Shown here: positions 36,653 to 45,383 of the stretch, piece by piece
How positions within the stretch are numbered: the stretch's first letter is position 1
How the letters are laid out: each line of letters starts with the position of its first letter
The notes under the pieces: model-generated
What the model was told of the DNA's origin: nothing
Database searches by the model: none
The model's input: only the letters and a program-made list of their open reading frames with translations
Position numbers and translations under genes: made by a program
Assembly: GCF_018687755.1 (NCBI RefSeq)
Contig: NZ_CP061305.1
Coordinates: forward strand, 1,735,099-1,799,098
DNA from: Polynucleobacter sp. JS-Mosq-20-D10
GTDB taxonomy: Bacteria; Pseudomonadota; Gammaproteobacteria; Burkholderiales; Burkholderiaceae
DNA: 64,000 nt
Direction of reading: 5' to 3'

Positions 36653-38028
36653 TTTTTGAGACGTTCGGTCAATTCGACCGCCTTGCCTAAATAAGAAGAT
36701 GGGGTCATCTCAAGTAACAGGGTTTTTGCATCATCTGGAATCTTTAAACCACGAATAAAGGTTTGTAAATCGGCCTGGTTGATACCTTTGCCACGAGTGA
36801 GCTCTTTGAGTTGCTCATACGGATTCTCAATGCCATAACGACGCATCACAGTCTGCACTGGCTCTGCCAATACTTCCCAGCACGCATCTAAGTCAGCAGC
36901 AATCGCTGCATGATTCACTTCTAACTTACCTAAGCCACGTAAGGCGCTGTCATAAGCTAAGACGCTGTGGCCAAAGGCTGGGCCTAGGTTACGCAATACG
37001 GTTGAATCAGTGAGGTCGCGCTGCCAGCGAGAAATTGGTAACTTCTCAGCAAGATGACGCAACAAGGCATTGGCTACGCCCAAGTTACCTTCAGAGTTTT
37101 CAAAGTCAATTGGGTTCACCTTATGCGGCATAGTTGAAGAACCAATCTCACCCGCTTTAGTGCGTTGCTTAAAGTAACCAATTGAAATGTACGCCCAGAA
37201 ATCACGATCCATATCCAACAAGATGGTGTTGGCGCGAGCAATTGCATCAAACAATTCAGCCATACCATCATGTGGCTCAATTTGAATCGTGTAAGGGTTG
37301 AAGGTAAGACCTAAGCGTTTCTCAACGACATTCTTAGAAAAGTTTTCCCAATCAAAATTGGGGTAAGCAGATAAATGCGCGTTGTAATTACCGACTGCAC
37401 CGTTCATTTTTCCTAACAAAGGCACTGCTGCAATCGTGGCAATTGCACGCTCTAGACGTTTAGCAATATTAGCTAACTCCTTACCTAATGTACTTGGAGA
37501 GGCAGGTTGGCCATGAGTGCGTGACAGCAAAGGCACTTTAGCGTTCTCAATTGCCAAATCCGTCAGTACAGAAAGTACTTTTCTGAGTTGTGGCAACAGC
37601 ACTTCATCACGCGCCCCGCGCAACATCAAGCCATGTGACGTGTTGTTGATATCTTCAGAGGTGCACGCAAAGTGAATAAATTCACTGGCCTTTAAGAGAT
37701 CTGGGCGACCGGCTACTTTTTCTTTTAAAAAATACTCCACCGCTTTGACATCGTGATTGGTGACTGCCTCGATATCCTTAATGCGTTGCGCATCGGCATC
37801 CGAGAAGTTTTCTGGCAAAGACAATAGGAAGGCTTCATCTGCTGTACTAATTTTTGGAACATCTGGCAGGCCTCCGGAAGCCAAAGCCAATAACCAATGA
37901 ATCTCTACAAACACACGCTGCCGCATAAATGCGGCTTCGGATAACCAGGGCCTCAAGGCATCCAGCTTGCCGGCATAGCGACCATCTAAAGGGGATAGTG
38001 CATTAAGAGTAGAAATCGGCTGACTCAC
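36649..38028 (-). CDS. purB: Adenylosuccinate lyase
   Basis: Catalyses two steps of purine synthesis, releasing fumarate from SAICAR and from adenylosuccinate. It has 459 residues of the long E. coli-like type. The superfamily signature GSSTMPHKVNPIDFENSEG carries the catalytic Ser loop; RTHGQPASPSTLGKELA holds the general-base His. It starts with GTG at 38028, preceded by AAGG. It is coupled to waaA through an ATGA overlap and divergent from the GST gene across 93 bases. Confidence 0.97.
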   Translation of the reverse strand: MSQPISTLNALSPLDGRYAGKLDALRPWLSEAAFMRQRVFVEIHWLLALASGGLPDVPKISTADEAFLLSLPENFSDADAQRIKDIEAVTNHDVKAVEYFLKEKVAGRPDLLKASEFIHFACTSEDINNTSHGLMLRGARDEVLLPQLRKVLSVLTDLAIENAKVPLLSRTHGQPASPSTLGKELANIAKRLERAIATIAAVPLLGKMNGAVGNYNAHLSAYPNFDWENFSKNVVEKRLGLTFNPYTIQIEPHDGMAELFDAIARANTILLDMDRDFWAYISIGYFKQRTKAGEIGSSTMPHKVNPIDFENSEGNLGVANALLRHLAEKLPISRWQRDLTDSTVLRNLGPAFGHSVLAYDSALRGLGKLEVNHAAIAADLDACWEVLAEPVQTVMRRYGIENPYEQLKELTRGKGINQADLQTFIRGLKIPDDAKTLLLEMTPSSYLGKAVELTERLKK

Positions 38029-38121
38029 GAATATTGCCTTTACATTGATTGTTTCAATAAAACCTGATTTTAATCGCTCTTAGGAGCAATTCAGTTTGAT
38101 TGGCATCGCTATACTAGGTAC

Positions 38122-38736
38122 ATGAAACTCATCGGATCCCTCACTAGCCCCTACGTGCGCAAAGTGCGCATTGTTTTCTTGGAAAAAAAGGTAGATTTAG
38201 ACCTAGAACTCGAGAATGTCTGGGCCGCAGACACCAAAATAGCCCTCAACAACCCCTTAGGCAAAGTGCCTTGTCTTCTTTTAGATGACGGGGAAGTCAT
38301 CTACGATTCACGCGTGATTGCTGAGTACGCTGATACATTGAGCCCGTTGGGCAAACTTATCCCGACCGATAGTCGTGAACGCGCTACCGTCAAAACTTGG
38401 GAAACCCTGGCTGACGGGATAGAAGATGCCGGCATTTTGGCTCGTTTAGAGGTGACCTTACGCCCACCTGAGCAACAGAGCCCCGCTTGGATTGAGCGCC
38501 AAATGGGCAAAATGAATACCTCTCTTGCCCAAATGTCCCGTAAATTAGGTGAAAACGCTTGGTGCCACAGCAACCAGATGACTTTGGCTGACATTGCGGT
38601 TGGCTGCGCCTTGGGTTACCTGCTGTTCCGCTTCCCCAATATCGCTTGGCAAGCGCAATATCCCAATTTAGATGCCTTGTATCAAAAGTTGATGCAAAGA
38701 CCTTCCTTCGCAGAAACAGCGCCTCCAGCCGCCTAA
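38122..38736 (+). CDS. Glutathione S-transferase family protein (YibF/GstB-like)
   Basis: 204-residue GST-fold protein. The N-terminal thioredoxin-like domain begins MKLIGSLTSPYVRKVRIV, with Ser/Pro in the glutathione site, and contains NPLGKVPCLLLDDGEVIYDS. The all-helical C-terminal domain carries QMTLADIAVGCALGYL, the N-capping box. It resembles E. coli YibF more than stringent-starvation protein A. The substrate is unknown. No Shine-Dalgarno is seen; TATACT ends six bases before the ATG, so a leaderless transcript is possible. Confidence 0.88.
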   Translation: MKLIGSLTSPYVRKVRIVFLEKKVDLDLELENVWAADTKIALNNPLGKVPCLLLDDGEVIYDSRVIAEYADTLSPLGKLIPTDSRERATVKTWETLADGIEDAGILARLEVTLRPPEQQSPAWIERQMGKMNTSLAQMSRKLGENAWCHSNQMTLADIAVGCALGYLLFRFPNIAWQAQYPNLDALYQKLMQRPSFAETAPPAA

Positions 38737-38761
38737 ATCAGGGCGCTATCAGCTGGAAAGA

Positions 38762-38790
38762 CTTAGGCGGAAATAATCCCGCCGCCTAAG
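38762..38790. other. 9-bp inverted repeat across the mnmA stop
   Basis: CTTAGGCGG (38762-38770) and CCGCCTAAG (38782-38790) are exact inverted repeats around 11 bases. The repeat spans the last codons and stop of mnmA, just past the convergent GST gene. No U-run follows on either strand. It might be a weak two-way terminator or an RNA end-stabilising hairpin. Confidence 0.45.
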
Positions 38791-39878
38791 CAAATATCTC
38801 CGTCGTACAAAACGGCAGACTGACCCGGAGTTACCGCCCATTGCGCTTCCGGAAAGGCCAATTCAAAACTCAAAGGCCCGTCAGCTCCAGCAGCAAGCGT
38901 ACATACTGAGTCTGCCTGACGATAGCGGGTTTTTGCAGAGTACTGGCCTGGTGTGGGTGCAACTCCAGCAACCCAACTAGCGTCAATTGTGGAAAGCTGA
39001 TTGGCCAGTAACCACGGATGCTCATGGCCTTGGGCAACGTAGAGGGTGTTATTGGCTACATCCTTGCGTGCGACATACCAAGCATCTCCATTGCCGTCCT
39101 GACTGCCGCCTAGGCCTATGCCCTTTCGCTGTCCCAGGGTGAAAAAGGCAAGACCCATATGCTCACCCACTGTTTTACCTTCTGGAGTTTTAATGGGCCC
39201 GGGTGTGCGCGGTAGGTAACGGTTTAAGAATTCGCGGAAAGGGCGTTCACCAATAAAGCAAATTCCTGTAGAGTCTTTTTTAGCGGCATTGTGCAGGCCG
39301 ATTTTTTCGGCAATCTTGCGCACCTCCGTCTTTGGAATCTCCCCCAAAGGAAAAAGTACATTGGCCAATTGATTCTGGGTTAAGCGATGCAAAAAATAGC
39401 TTTGGTCTTTACTGGCGTCCAAGGCTTTTAATAGCTGTACGCGACCACCTTCATGTCGAACCCGCGCATAGTGACCTGTTGCAATGGCATCCGCGCCCAA
39501 ACTGATGGCGTGATCTAAAAAGGCTTTAAATTTAATTTCTGCATTGCACAAAACATCTGGGTTAGGTGTCCTGCCGGCAGCATATTCGCGCAAAAACTCC
39601 GCAAAAACACGCTCACGGTACTCAGCAGCAAAGTTGACGGCCTCGACGTCAATCCCAATGAGATCGGCCACAGACACCACATCTAGCCAATCCTGACGTG
39701 CAGAGCAATATTCGTCACTGTCCTCGTCTTCCCAGTTTTTCATGAAAAGACCAATTACTTCATAGCCTTGCTGCTTGAGCATCCAGGCAGCAACAGACGA
39801 ATCTACCCCTCCAGACATCCCAACCACGACTTTGGAGGGTTTTGAAGCAGGTATTGCGACAGAATTGAGTGGGATCAT
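38763..39878 (-). CDS. mnmA: tRNA-specific 2-thiouridylase MnmA
   Basis: Places sulfur on U34 of tRNAs for Lys, Glu and Gln. From the ATG at 39878 it has 371 residues, close to E. coli MnmA. PP-loop VVVGMSGGVDSSVAAW binds ATP. The catalytic Cys pair lies in TPNPDVLCNAEIKF and DSTGICFIGERPF. GLFMKNWEDED is a further family marker. An upstream ATG at 39917 would add 13 residues, but TACAAT, a possible -10 box, overlaps it, which favours the shorter form. It is divergent from pntAA. Confidence 0.95.
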   Translation of the reverse strand: MIPLNSVAIPASKPSKVVVGMSGGVDSSVAAWMLKQQGYEVIGLFMKNWEDEDSDEYCSARQDWLDVVSVADLIGIDVEAVNFAAEYRERVFAEFLREYAAGRTPNPDVLCNAEIKFKAFLDHAISLGADAIATGHYARVRHEGGRVQLLKALDASKDQSYFLHRLTQNQLANVLFPLGEIPKTEVRKIAEKIGLHNAAKKDSTGICFIGERPFREFLNRYLPRTPGPIKTPEGKTVGEHMGLAFFTLGQRKGIGLGGSQDGNGDAWYVARKDVANNTLYVAQGHEHPWLLANQLSTIDASWVAGVAPTPGQYSAKTRYRQADSVCTLAAGADGPLSFELAFPEAQWAVTPGQSAVLYDGDICLGGGIISA

Positions 39879-40052
39879 CAAAAAATGCGAGAATTCGTTA
39901 TCAGCTAAAAAATCCATTGTAGAAGTCTTGCTCCAAATTTACGAGATTTGTGGCAAAACCAAATAAATGGCATTAAGGGTAAATAGATAGGTGGCTTTTC
40001 ACCTAACTAACTAAAATAGATTTTTTGAAAAATTTGCTTTTGGAGACATGCC

Positions 40053-41183
40053 ATGCGCATAGGAGTACCGCTGGAAATCAGACTCGGGGAAACTCGAGTT
40101 GCCGCCACACCAGAAACCGTTAAGAAACTGATTGGTCAAGGCCATACAGTTGTTATTCAAAAAGATGCGGGCGTTACAGCCAGCCAACCTGATTCCGCCT
40201 ATGAAGCTGTTGGCGCGACGATTGGTAGCGCAGCAGATGCGTTTAGCGCAGAGATCGTTCTAAAGGTGCGCGCGCCTGAAGCGGCAGAACTCAAGCAAAT
40301 TCAATCTGGCAGTGTGCTCATTGGCATGCTCGATCCATTTGATAACGATAATATCGCTGCGATGGCTGCTCAAGGCGTGACTGCATTCTCATTAGAGGCT
40401 GCGCCACGCACTACTCGTGCACAAAGCATGGACGTCTTATCTTCGCAAGCCAACATCGCAGGTTATAAAGCAGTGATGGTTGCCGCCAATGAGTATCAGC
40501 GCTTTATGCCTATGCTCATGACTGCAGCCGGAACCGTTAAAGCCGCTCGCGTACTGATCTTGGGCGCTGGTGTTGCTGGCCTCCAAGCCATTGCAACTGC
40601 AAAGCGTTTAGGTGCTGTCATCGAAGCATCTGACGTGCGCCCTGCCGCTAAAGAGCAAATTGAATCTCTCGGCGCTAAGTTTGTTGACGTTCCTTACGAA
40701 ACAGATGAAGAGCGCGAAATCGCTAAAGGCGTTGGTGGCTATGCGCGCCCAATGCCAGAAGCTTGGATGAAACGTCAAGCAGCACTAGTTGCGGAACGTG
40801 CTCAACAAGCTGACATCGTCATCACAACCGCCTTAATTCCTGGTCGTAAGCCGCCAGTCTTATTGCACAGCGACACCGTTGCCAATATGAAACCCGGTTC
40901 GATCGTGATCGACTTAGCAGCTGGTCGTGGTGACAATGGATCAGGTAATTGTCCTTTGACCCAAGAAGACAAGATTGTTGAGAAAAATGGTGTGAAGATT
41001 ATTGGTTACAGTAATCTCGCCAGCATGGTGGCAGCGGATGCTTCTGCTTTGTATGCACGCAACTTGCTCGATTTTATGAGGCTCATCGTTGACCCAGAAG
41101 CGAAGTTGGTTATTCCAACCGATGACGACATCGTTACTGCCTGCCTCATGTGTCGTGATGGCCAAGCTATCCGCAAAAACTAA
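40053..41183 (+). CDS. pntAA: NAD(P) transhydrogenase subunit alpha part 1
   Basis: NAD(H)-binding domain I of the proton-translocating transhydrogenase, which makes NADPH from NADH. It has 376 residues. The N-terminus MRIGVPLEIRLGETRVAATP is typical. The Rossmann motif is LGAGVAGLQAIATAKRLGA (about 171-189), and the mobile loop is in GYARPMPEAWMKRQ. The alpha subunit is split here, as in Rhodospirillum rubrum; E. coli has one fused PntA. A Shine-Dalgarno TGGAG lies eight bases before the ATG. Confidence 0.96.
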   Translation: MRIGVPLEIRLGETRVAATPETVKKLIGQGHTVVIQKDAGVTASQPDSAYEAVGATIGSAADAFSAEIVLKVRAPEAAELKQIQSGSVLIGMLDPFDNDNIAAMAAQGVTAFSLEAAPRTTRAQSMDVLSSQANIAGYKAVMVAANEYQRFMPMLMTAAGTVKAARVLILGAGVAGLQAIATAKRLGAVIEASDVRPAAKEQIESLGAKFVDVPYETDEEREIAKGVGGYARPMPEAWMKRQAALVAERAQQADIVITTALIPGRKPPVLLHSDTVANMKPGSIVIDLAAGRGDNGSGNCPLTQEDKIVEKNGVKIIGYSNLASMVAADASALYARNLLDFMRLIVDPEAKLVIPTDDDIVTACLMCRDGQAIRKN

Positions 41184-41207
41184 TACAGAATATTCAAAGG
41201 AAATATC

Positions 41208-41546
41208 ATGGATCTCGCTGCTTTTCAAAGCATTCTCACAGTCCAAAACATCACCGTGTTTGTTTTGGCCATTTTTGTTGGCTATCAAGTCGTTTGGAAC
41301 GTTACCCCTGCACTTCACACTCCACTGATGGCGGTTACAAACGCAATCTCTGGAATTATTATTGTTGGTGCCCTACTTCAAACTGAAGTGATTGGTGGCG
41401 ATGAGATCACTCTCACCAGCATCATTGGTGCTGTTGCCGTCTTCTTGGCATCAATTAATATTTTTGGTGGCTTTATGGTCACCCGTCGCATGCTTGAAAT
41501 GTTCAAGAAAAAAGCCCCTAAAGCTGATGCGACTGGAAGCAAATAA
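41208..41546 (+). CDS. pntAB: NAD(P) transhydrogenase subunit alpha part 2
   Basis: Membrane portion of the split alpha subunit. It has 112 residues with three hydrophobic helices: ITVFVLAIFVGYQVVWNV, LMAVTNAISGIIIVGALL and ITLTSIIGAVAVFLASINIF. TPALHTPLMAVTNAISG is highly conserved. The basic tail (FKKKAPKADATGSK) is cytoplasmic. AAGGAAA lies before the ATG. It lies between pntAA and pntB, 24 and 34 bases away. Confidence 0.95.
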   Translation: MDLAAFQSILTVQNITVFVLAIFVGYQVVWNVTPALHTPLMAVTNAISGIIIVGALLQTEVIGGDEITLTSIIGAVAVFLASINIFGGFMVTRRMLEMFKKKAPKADATGSK

Positions 41547-41580
41547 AAACTAGAACAAGATCTATATAGAGACCACAATC

Positions 41581-42948
41581 ATGTCAAACATAACCGCGAT
41601 TTCCTACCTCATTTCATCGGTGCTCTTCATCCTCGCCTTGCGTGGATTGTCTTCGCCAACCACATCACGTCAAGGCAATACCTTTGGCATGATCGGCATG
41701 CTGCTTGCCGTGATCACCACCTTCATGATTCCTGACTTTAAACCTGTCTTCTCATTGATTATTGGTGCGATTGTTGCGGGCGCAATCATTGGAATACTTG
41801 CCGCTAAACGTGTGCAAATGACCAAGATGCCAGAGCTCGTAGCGCTGATGCACTCTTTTGTTGGCTTATCAGCTGTATTGATTGCGATTGCAGCAGTGTT
41901 TAATCCAGCCCAAGACCATACTGGCGCTCAAAAGATTGAGCTCTTTATCGGTGCATTTATTGGCGCTATCACCTTTACTGCTTCCATTATCGCTTTTGGA
42001 AAATTGTCCGGCAAGGTCAGTGGTAAATCAGTGACCTTTGCTGGTCAGCACTTGCTCAACCTCCTCCTCGCAATTGCCATGGTTTCTGGTGGTGTCATGT
42101 ACTTCATGACAGGTAGTCACGAAGCATTCTTAGTCATGTGTGCGATTGCCTTGGTGTTGGGCGTAACTTTAATTATCCCAATCGGTGGCGCAGATATGCC
42201 TGTAGTTGTATCGATGCTGAACAGTTACTCTGGTTGGGCAGCTGCAGGTATTGGTTTCACGCTCAACAACCCAGTATTAATTATTGCAGGCGCTTGCGTA
42301 GGTTCATCTGGCGCAATTCTGTCTTACATCATGTGTAAAGCAATGAACCGCTCCATCTTGGCAGTCTTGCTTGGTGGCTTCGGTGCAGAGGCCTCTGCTG
42401 GTGGCGCCGATGATGGTGGTCCAAAGAACTATAAAACCGGTTCGCCAGAAGATGCCGCCTTCCTTATGGAGAATGCCGACACAGTAGTGATCGTCCCTGG
42501 ATACGGTCTCGCAGTTGCCCGAGCTCAGCATGCACTTAAAGAATTAACAGAAAAACTGACTCATCATGGTGTGACTGTAAAGTATGCAATCCACCCAGTA
42601 GCCGGTCGTATGCCTGGCCACATGAACGTGCTCCTGGCTGAAGCTGAAGTTCCATATGATCAAGTGTTTGAGATGGAAGATATCAACAGCGACTTTGGTC
42701 AAGCTGACGTGGTCCTCGTACTTGGTGCAAACGACGTGGTAAATCCTGCTGCTCGTACGCCAGGCAGCCCAATCTTTGGTATGCCAATTTTGGAAGCCTA
42801 TAAAGCTAAAACAATTATTGTCAACAAACGCTCCATGGCTGCAGGTTATGCTGGTCTAGATAACGAACTCTTTTACATGGACAAAACCATGATGGTCTTT
42901 GGTGATGCGAAGAAGGTTGTGGAAGACATGGTGAAATCAGTTTCTTAA
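41581..42948 (+). CDS. pntB: NAD(P) transhydrogenase subunit beta
   Basis: Carries the rest of the proton channel and the NADP(H)-binding domain III. It has 455 residues. About nine hydrophobic helices fill the first 260 residues. Domain III starts after a Gly/Ala-rich stretch and holds VIVPGYGLAVARAQHALKEL, HPVAGRMPGHMNVLLAEA and VLVLGANDVVNPAAR, which bind NADP. Last gene of the operon; a clear terminator follows 30 bases after the stop. Confidence 0.97.
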   Translation: MSNITAISYLISSVLFILALRGLSSPTTSRQGNTFGMIGMLLAVITTFMIPDFKPVFSLIIGAIVAGAIIGILAAKRVQMTKMPELVALMHSFVGLSAVLIAIAAVFNPAQDHTGAQKIELFIGAFIGAITFTASIIAFGKLSGKVSGKSVTFAGQHLLNLLLAIAMVSGGVMYFMTGSHEAFLVMCAIALVLGVTLIIPIGGADMPVVVSMLNSYSGWAAAGIGFTLNNPVLIIAGACVGSSGAILSYIMCKAMNRSILAVLLGGFGAEASAGGADDGGPKNYKTGSPEDAAFLMENADTVVIVPGYGLAVARAQHALKELTEKLTHHGVTVKYAIHPVAGRMPGHMNVLLAEAEVPYDQVFEMEDINSDFGQADVVLVLGANDVVNPAARTPGSPIFGMPILEAYKAKTIIVNKRSMAAGYAGLDNELFYMDKTMMVFGDAKKVVEDMVKSVS

Positions 42949-42978
42949 AGATTGAACCAGCCGCATCCAAAATAAATG

Positions 42979-42999
42979 ACCGCCTTCGGGCGGTTTTTT
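42979..42999 (+). terminator. Terminator of the pnt operon
   Basis: ACCGCC, tetraloop TTCG, GGCGGT, then a run of six T. Textbook intrinsic terminator, 30 bases after the pntB stop. Confidence 0.92.
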
Positions 43000-43028
43000 A
43001 TTACATCAAAATTTGATATTCCTATTGC

Positions 43029-43064
43029 AAATAAAAACGCCTGGTCTTTTGAACCAGGCGTTTT
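43029..43064 (-). terminator. Terminator of groES-groEL
   Basis: AAAACGCCTGGT (43034-43045) and ACCAGGCGTTTT (43053-43064) form a perfect 12-bp stem with a 7-base loop. On the minus strand the arm runs into TTTTTATTT. It can also act in the plus direction, so it backs up the pnt terminator 35 bases away. Confidence 0.9.
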
Positions 43065-43102
43065 AGTTTCTACAGCTAGATAGCTGAGGAAGTGTGCGGC
43101 AA

Positions 43103-44755
43103 TTACATCATGCCGCCCATTCCACCCATGCCACCCATGCCGCCCATATCAGGCATACCACCGCCAGCAGAATCATCCTTTGGAGCTTCGCAGATTGCAC
43201 AATCCGTAGTCAACAATAAGGCTGCAACAGATGCTGCATTAACTAATGCAGTTTTTGTTACCTTGGTTGGATCGATCACACCTTGAGCCACGAGGTCACC
43301 GTATTCACCAGTTGCTGCGTTGTAACCGTTATTGCCCTTACTAGCCAATACTGCATTAACAACTACACTGGCTTCATCGCCTGCGTTAGAAACGATGATA
43401 CGGATTGGCTCTTCCATTGCACGCAATACGATGCTGATACCAGCGTCTTGATCAGGATTATCACCCTTAAGACCTTTGATACCCTGCATCGCGCGTAACA
43501 AAGCAACGCCGCCGCCAGGAACAATGCCTTCTTCAACCGCTGCACGAGTTGCGTGCAATGCATCATCAACGCGGTCTTTCTTTTCTTTCATTTCAACTTC
43601 AGTAGCAGCACCAACGCGAATCACTGCAACACCGCCTGCCAACTTGGCAACACGCTCTTGCAATTTCTCTTTATCGTAGTCGCTAGTAGCTTCGTCGATC
43701 TGAACACGAATATTCTTCACGCGTGCTTCAATTGCTTTAGCATCGCCAGCACCGTCAATGATGATGGTGTTTTCTTTACCAATTTCGATACGCTTAGCTT
43801 GACCTAAGTGCTCAAGAGTTGTTTTCTCGAGGGTAAGGCCAATTTCTTCAGCAATAACAGTGCCGCCTGTCAAAATTGCGATGTCTTCCAACATGGCTTT
43901 ACGACGATCGCCAAAGCCTGGAGCCTTAACAGCACAAGTCTTAATGATGCCGCGAATGTTATTCACAACTAAAGTTGCCAAGGCTTCGCCTTCAACATCT
44001 TCTGCAATGATCAATAATGGACGACCTGACTTCGCTACTTGCTCGAGCACTGGGAGCAAATCACGGATATTGCTAACTTTCTTGTCAAACAAGAGAACGT
44101 ATGGAGTTTCCAATACGGCAACTTGCTTTTCAGGTTGGTTAATGAAGTATGGGGAGAGGTAACCACGGTCAAACTGCATACCCTCAACTACTTCAAGCTC
44201 GTCTTCCAAAGACTTGCCATCTTCAACAGTGATAACACCTTCTTTACCTACTTTTTCCATTGCTTCAGCAATACGCTGACCAATGCTTTGGTCGCTATTA
44301 GCCGAGATAGAGCCGACTTGAGCGATTTCTTTAGTAGTTGTACAAGGCTTACTAATTTTCTTGAGCTCTTCGAGTGCCGCTGTAACTGCTTTGTCGATAC
44401 CACGCTTCAAGTCCATTGGATTGTGGCCTGATACTACGTATTTCATGCCTTCGCGAACGATAGACTGAGCCAATACAGTAGCGGTAGTGGTACCGTCACC
44501 AGCGATGTCATTGGTTTTAGAAGCAACTTCCTTCACCATCTGAGCACCCATGTTCTGGAGCTTGTCTTTCAGTTCGATTTCTTTTGCTACGGATACACCA
44601 TCTTTAGTGATGATTGGGCCGCCAAATGAACGCTCGATGACCACATTACGACCTTTTGGTCCTAAAGTAACTTTTACTGCGTTTGCGAGAATATTGACGC
44701 CTTCTACCATCTTGGTACGGGCGCTATCTCCAAATACAACGTCTTTTGCTGCCAT
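43103..44755 (-). CDS. groEL: Chaperonin GroEL (Hsp60)
   Basis: 60-kDa chaperonin forming double heptameric rings that fold proteins together with GroES. It has 550 residues. The N-terminus AAKDVVFGDSARTKMVEGVN is typical. VTLGPKGRNVV and AGDGTTTATVLAQ bind ATP; Asp in GPKGRN..KDGVSVA and the signature AAVEEGIVPGGGVALL are present. The C-terminus ends in GGM repeats (GGMGGMGGMGGMM). It lies 26 bases downstream of groES in the same transcript. Confidence 0.98.
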   Translation of the reverse strand: MAAKDVVFGDSARTKMVEGVNILANAVKVTLGPKGRNVVIERSFGGPIITKDGVSVAKEIELKDKLQNMGAQMVKEVASKTNDIAGDGTTTATVLAQSIVREGMKYVVSGHNPMDLKRGIDKAVTAALEELKKISKPCTTTKEIAQVGSISANSDQSIGQRIAEAMEKVGKEGVITVEDGKSLEDELEVVEGMQFDRGYLSPYFINQPEKQVAVLETPYVLLFDKKVSNIRDLLPVLEQVAKSGRPLLIIAEDVEGEALATLVVNNIRGIIKTCAVKAPGFGDRRKAMLEDIAILTGGTVIAEEIGLTLEKTTLEHLGQAKRIEIGKENTIIIDGAGDAKAIEARVKNIRVQIDEATSDYDKEKLQERVAKLAGGVAVIRVGAATEVEMKEKKDRVDDALHATRAAVEEGIVPGGGVALLRAMQGIKGLKGDNPDQDAGISIVLRAMEEPIRIIVSNAGDEASVVVNAVLASKGNNGYNAATGEYGDLVAQGVIDPTKVTKTALVNAASVAALLLTTDCAICEAPKDDSAGGGMPDMGGMGGMGGMGGMM

Positions 44756-44781
44756 GATTGAATTCCTTTCTTAGGTACTAA

Positions 44782-45072
44782 TTACTTCTGTACAACAGCC
44801 ATAATGTCTTCTTCGCGCATAACGAGAAGCTCATCGCTGCCGACCTTAACTGTTTGACCTGCATATTTGCCAAATAACACGCGATCGCCAACCTTGACGT
44901 CTGGTGCATTTAACTTACCGCTGTCGTCACGCTTGCCTGGGCCAACTGCCAATACTTCGCCTTGATCCGGCTTTTCAGCAGCAGCATCCGGAATGATGAT
45001 TCCAGAGGCAGTTTTTGATTCTTGATCTAAACGCTTAATGATTACGCGATCATGTAAAGGACGCAGATTCAT
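44782..45072 (-). CDS. groES: Co-chaperonin GroES (Hsp10)
   Basis: Heptameric lid for GroEL. It has 96 residues. MNLRPLHDRVIIKRLDQE opens the chaperonin-10 fold; the mobile loop around SKTASGIIIPDAAAEKPDQG contacts GroEL. A strong Shine-Dalgarno (AGGAGAAGGA) precedes the ATG. It is under dual control: a sigma-32-like promoter upstream and a CIRCE operator at the start of the transcript. Confidence 0.98.
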   Translation of the reverse strand: MNLRPLHDRVIIKRLDQESKTASGIIIPDAAAEKPDQGEVLAVGPGKRDDSGKLNAPDVKVGDRVLFGKYAGQTVKVGSDELLVMREEDIMAVVQK

Positions 45073-45181
45073 TCCTTCTCCTATGTTAGTAAGTGTTAAC
45101 TAATTAAAAAACCAATATAAATCAATGTATTACGATCTCTTAACACGAAGAAAACAAGCTTTTCAGCTGAATAAGCCTGTT

Positions 45182-45208
45182 TTAGCACTCGCGTGTAGGG
45201 AGTGCTGA
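45182..45208. promoter_or_regulatory. CIRCE operator (HrcA-binding site)
   Basis: TTAGCACTC, nine bases, GAGTGCTGA. It matches the CIRCE consensus TTAGCACTC-N9-GAGTGCTAA at 17 of 18 arm positions. It lies 110 bases upstream of the groES ATG, immediately downstream of the -10 box, where bound HrcA would block transcription. hrcA is encoded at 6327-7349. Confidence 0.95.
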
Positions 45209-45209
45209 T

Positions 45210-45238
45210 TATATAGGTCTAATTCTAGGGATTTCAAG
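45210..45238 (-). promoter_or_regulatory. Heat-shock promoter of groES-groEL
   Basis: Minus strand: CTTGAA (45238-45233), 14 bases, ACCTATATA (45218-45210), close to CCCCATNTA. The same bases contain TTGAAA-N18-TATAAT, so a housekeeping promoter overlaps it. The CIRCE operator begins one base after the box. Confidence 0.75.
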
Positions 45239-45256
45239 GGCAAATTCATCTTAAAT

Positions 45257-45286
45257 TTCAAATAGACCTCCCGCCCTTTATATAAT
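45257..45286 (+). promoter_or_regulatory. Candidate promoter of the EAL/response regulator/kinase module
   Basis: TTCAAA (45257-45262), 18 bases, TATAAT (45281-45286). The -10 box is perfect; the -35 matches 4 of 6. It is flanked by CCTCC (45267-45271) and GGAGG (45287-45291), and GTAGG-N6-CCTAC lies at 45299-45314, near the expected start of transcription. These could be regulator sites. It leaves a leader of roughly 100 bases. Confidence 0.5.
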
Positions 45287-45341
45287 GGAGGCAGGCAAGT
45301 AGGTGAATTCCTACACACAAATAAGCCTTAAGCCCTTACCC

Positions 45342-45383
45342 CTCCAATCTGTCCTGCCTAGACTGACTGTTCAATGATTGGAG
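45342..45383 (+). promoter_or_regulatory. Leader inverted repeat covering the Shine-Dalgarno of the EAL gene
   Basis: CTCCAATC (45342-45349) and GATTGGAG (45376-45383) are exact inverted repeats with a 26-base loop. GGAG at 45380-45383 is the only good Shine-Dalgarno for the ATG at 45391 (seven-base spacing). Folding would hide it, so translation could respond to temperature, protein binding or transcription rate. Confidence 0.5.

Noticed and set aside
40941..41318. 125-codon open frame opposite pntAA-pntAB
   Set aside because: Spans two certain genes in antisense and has no start signal.
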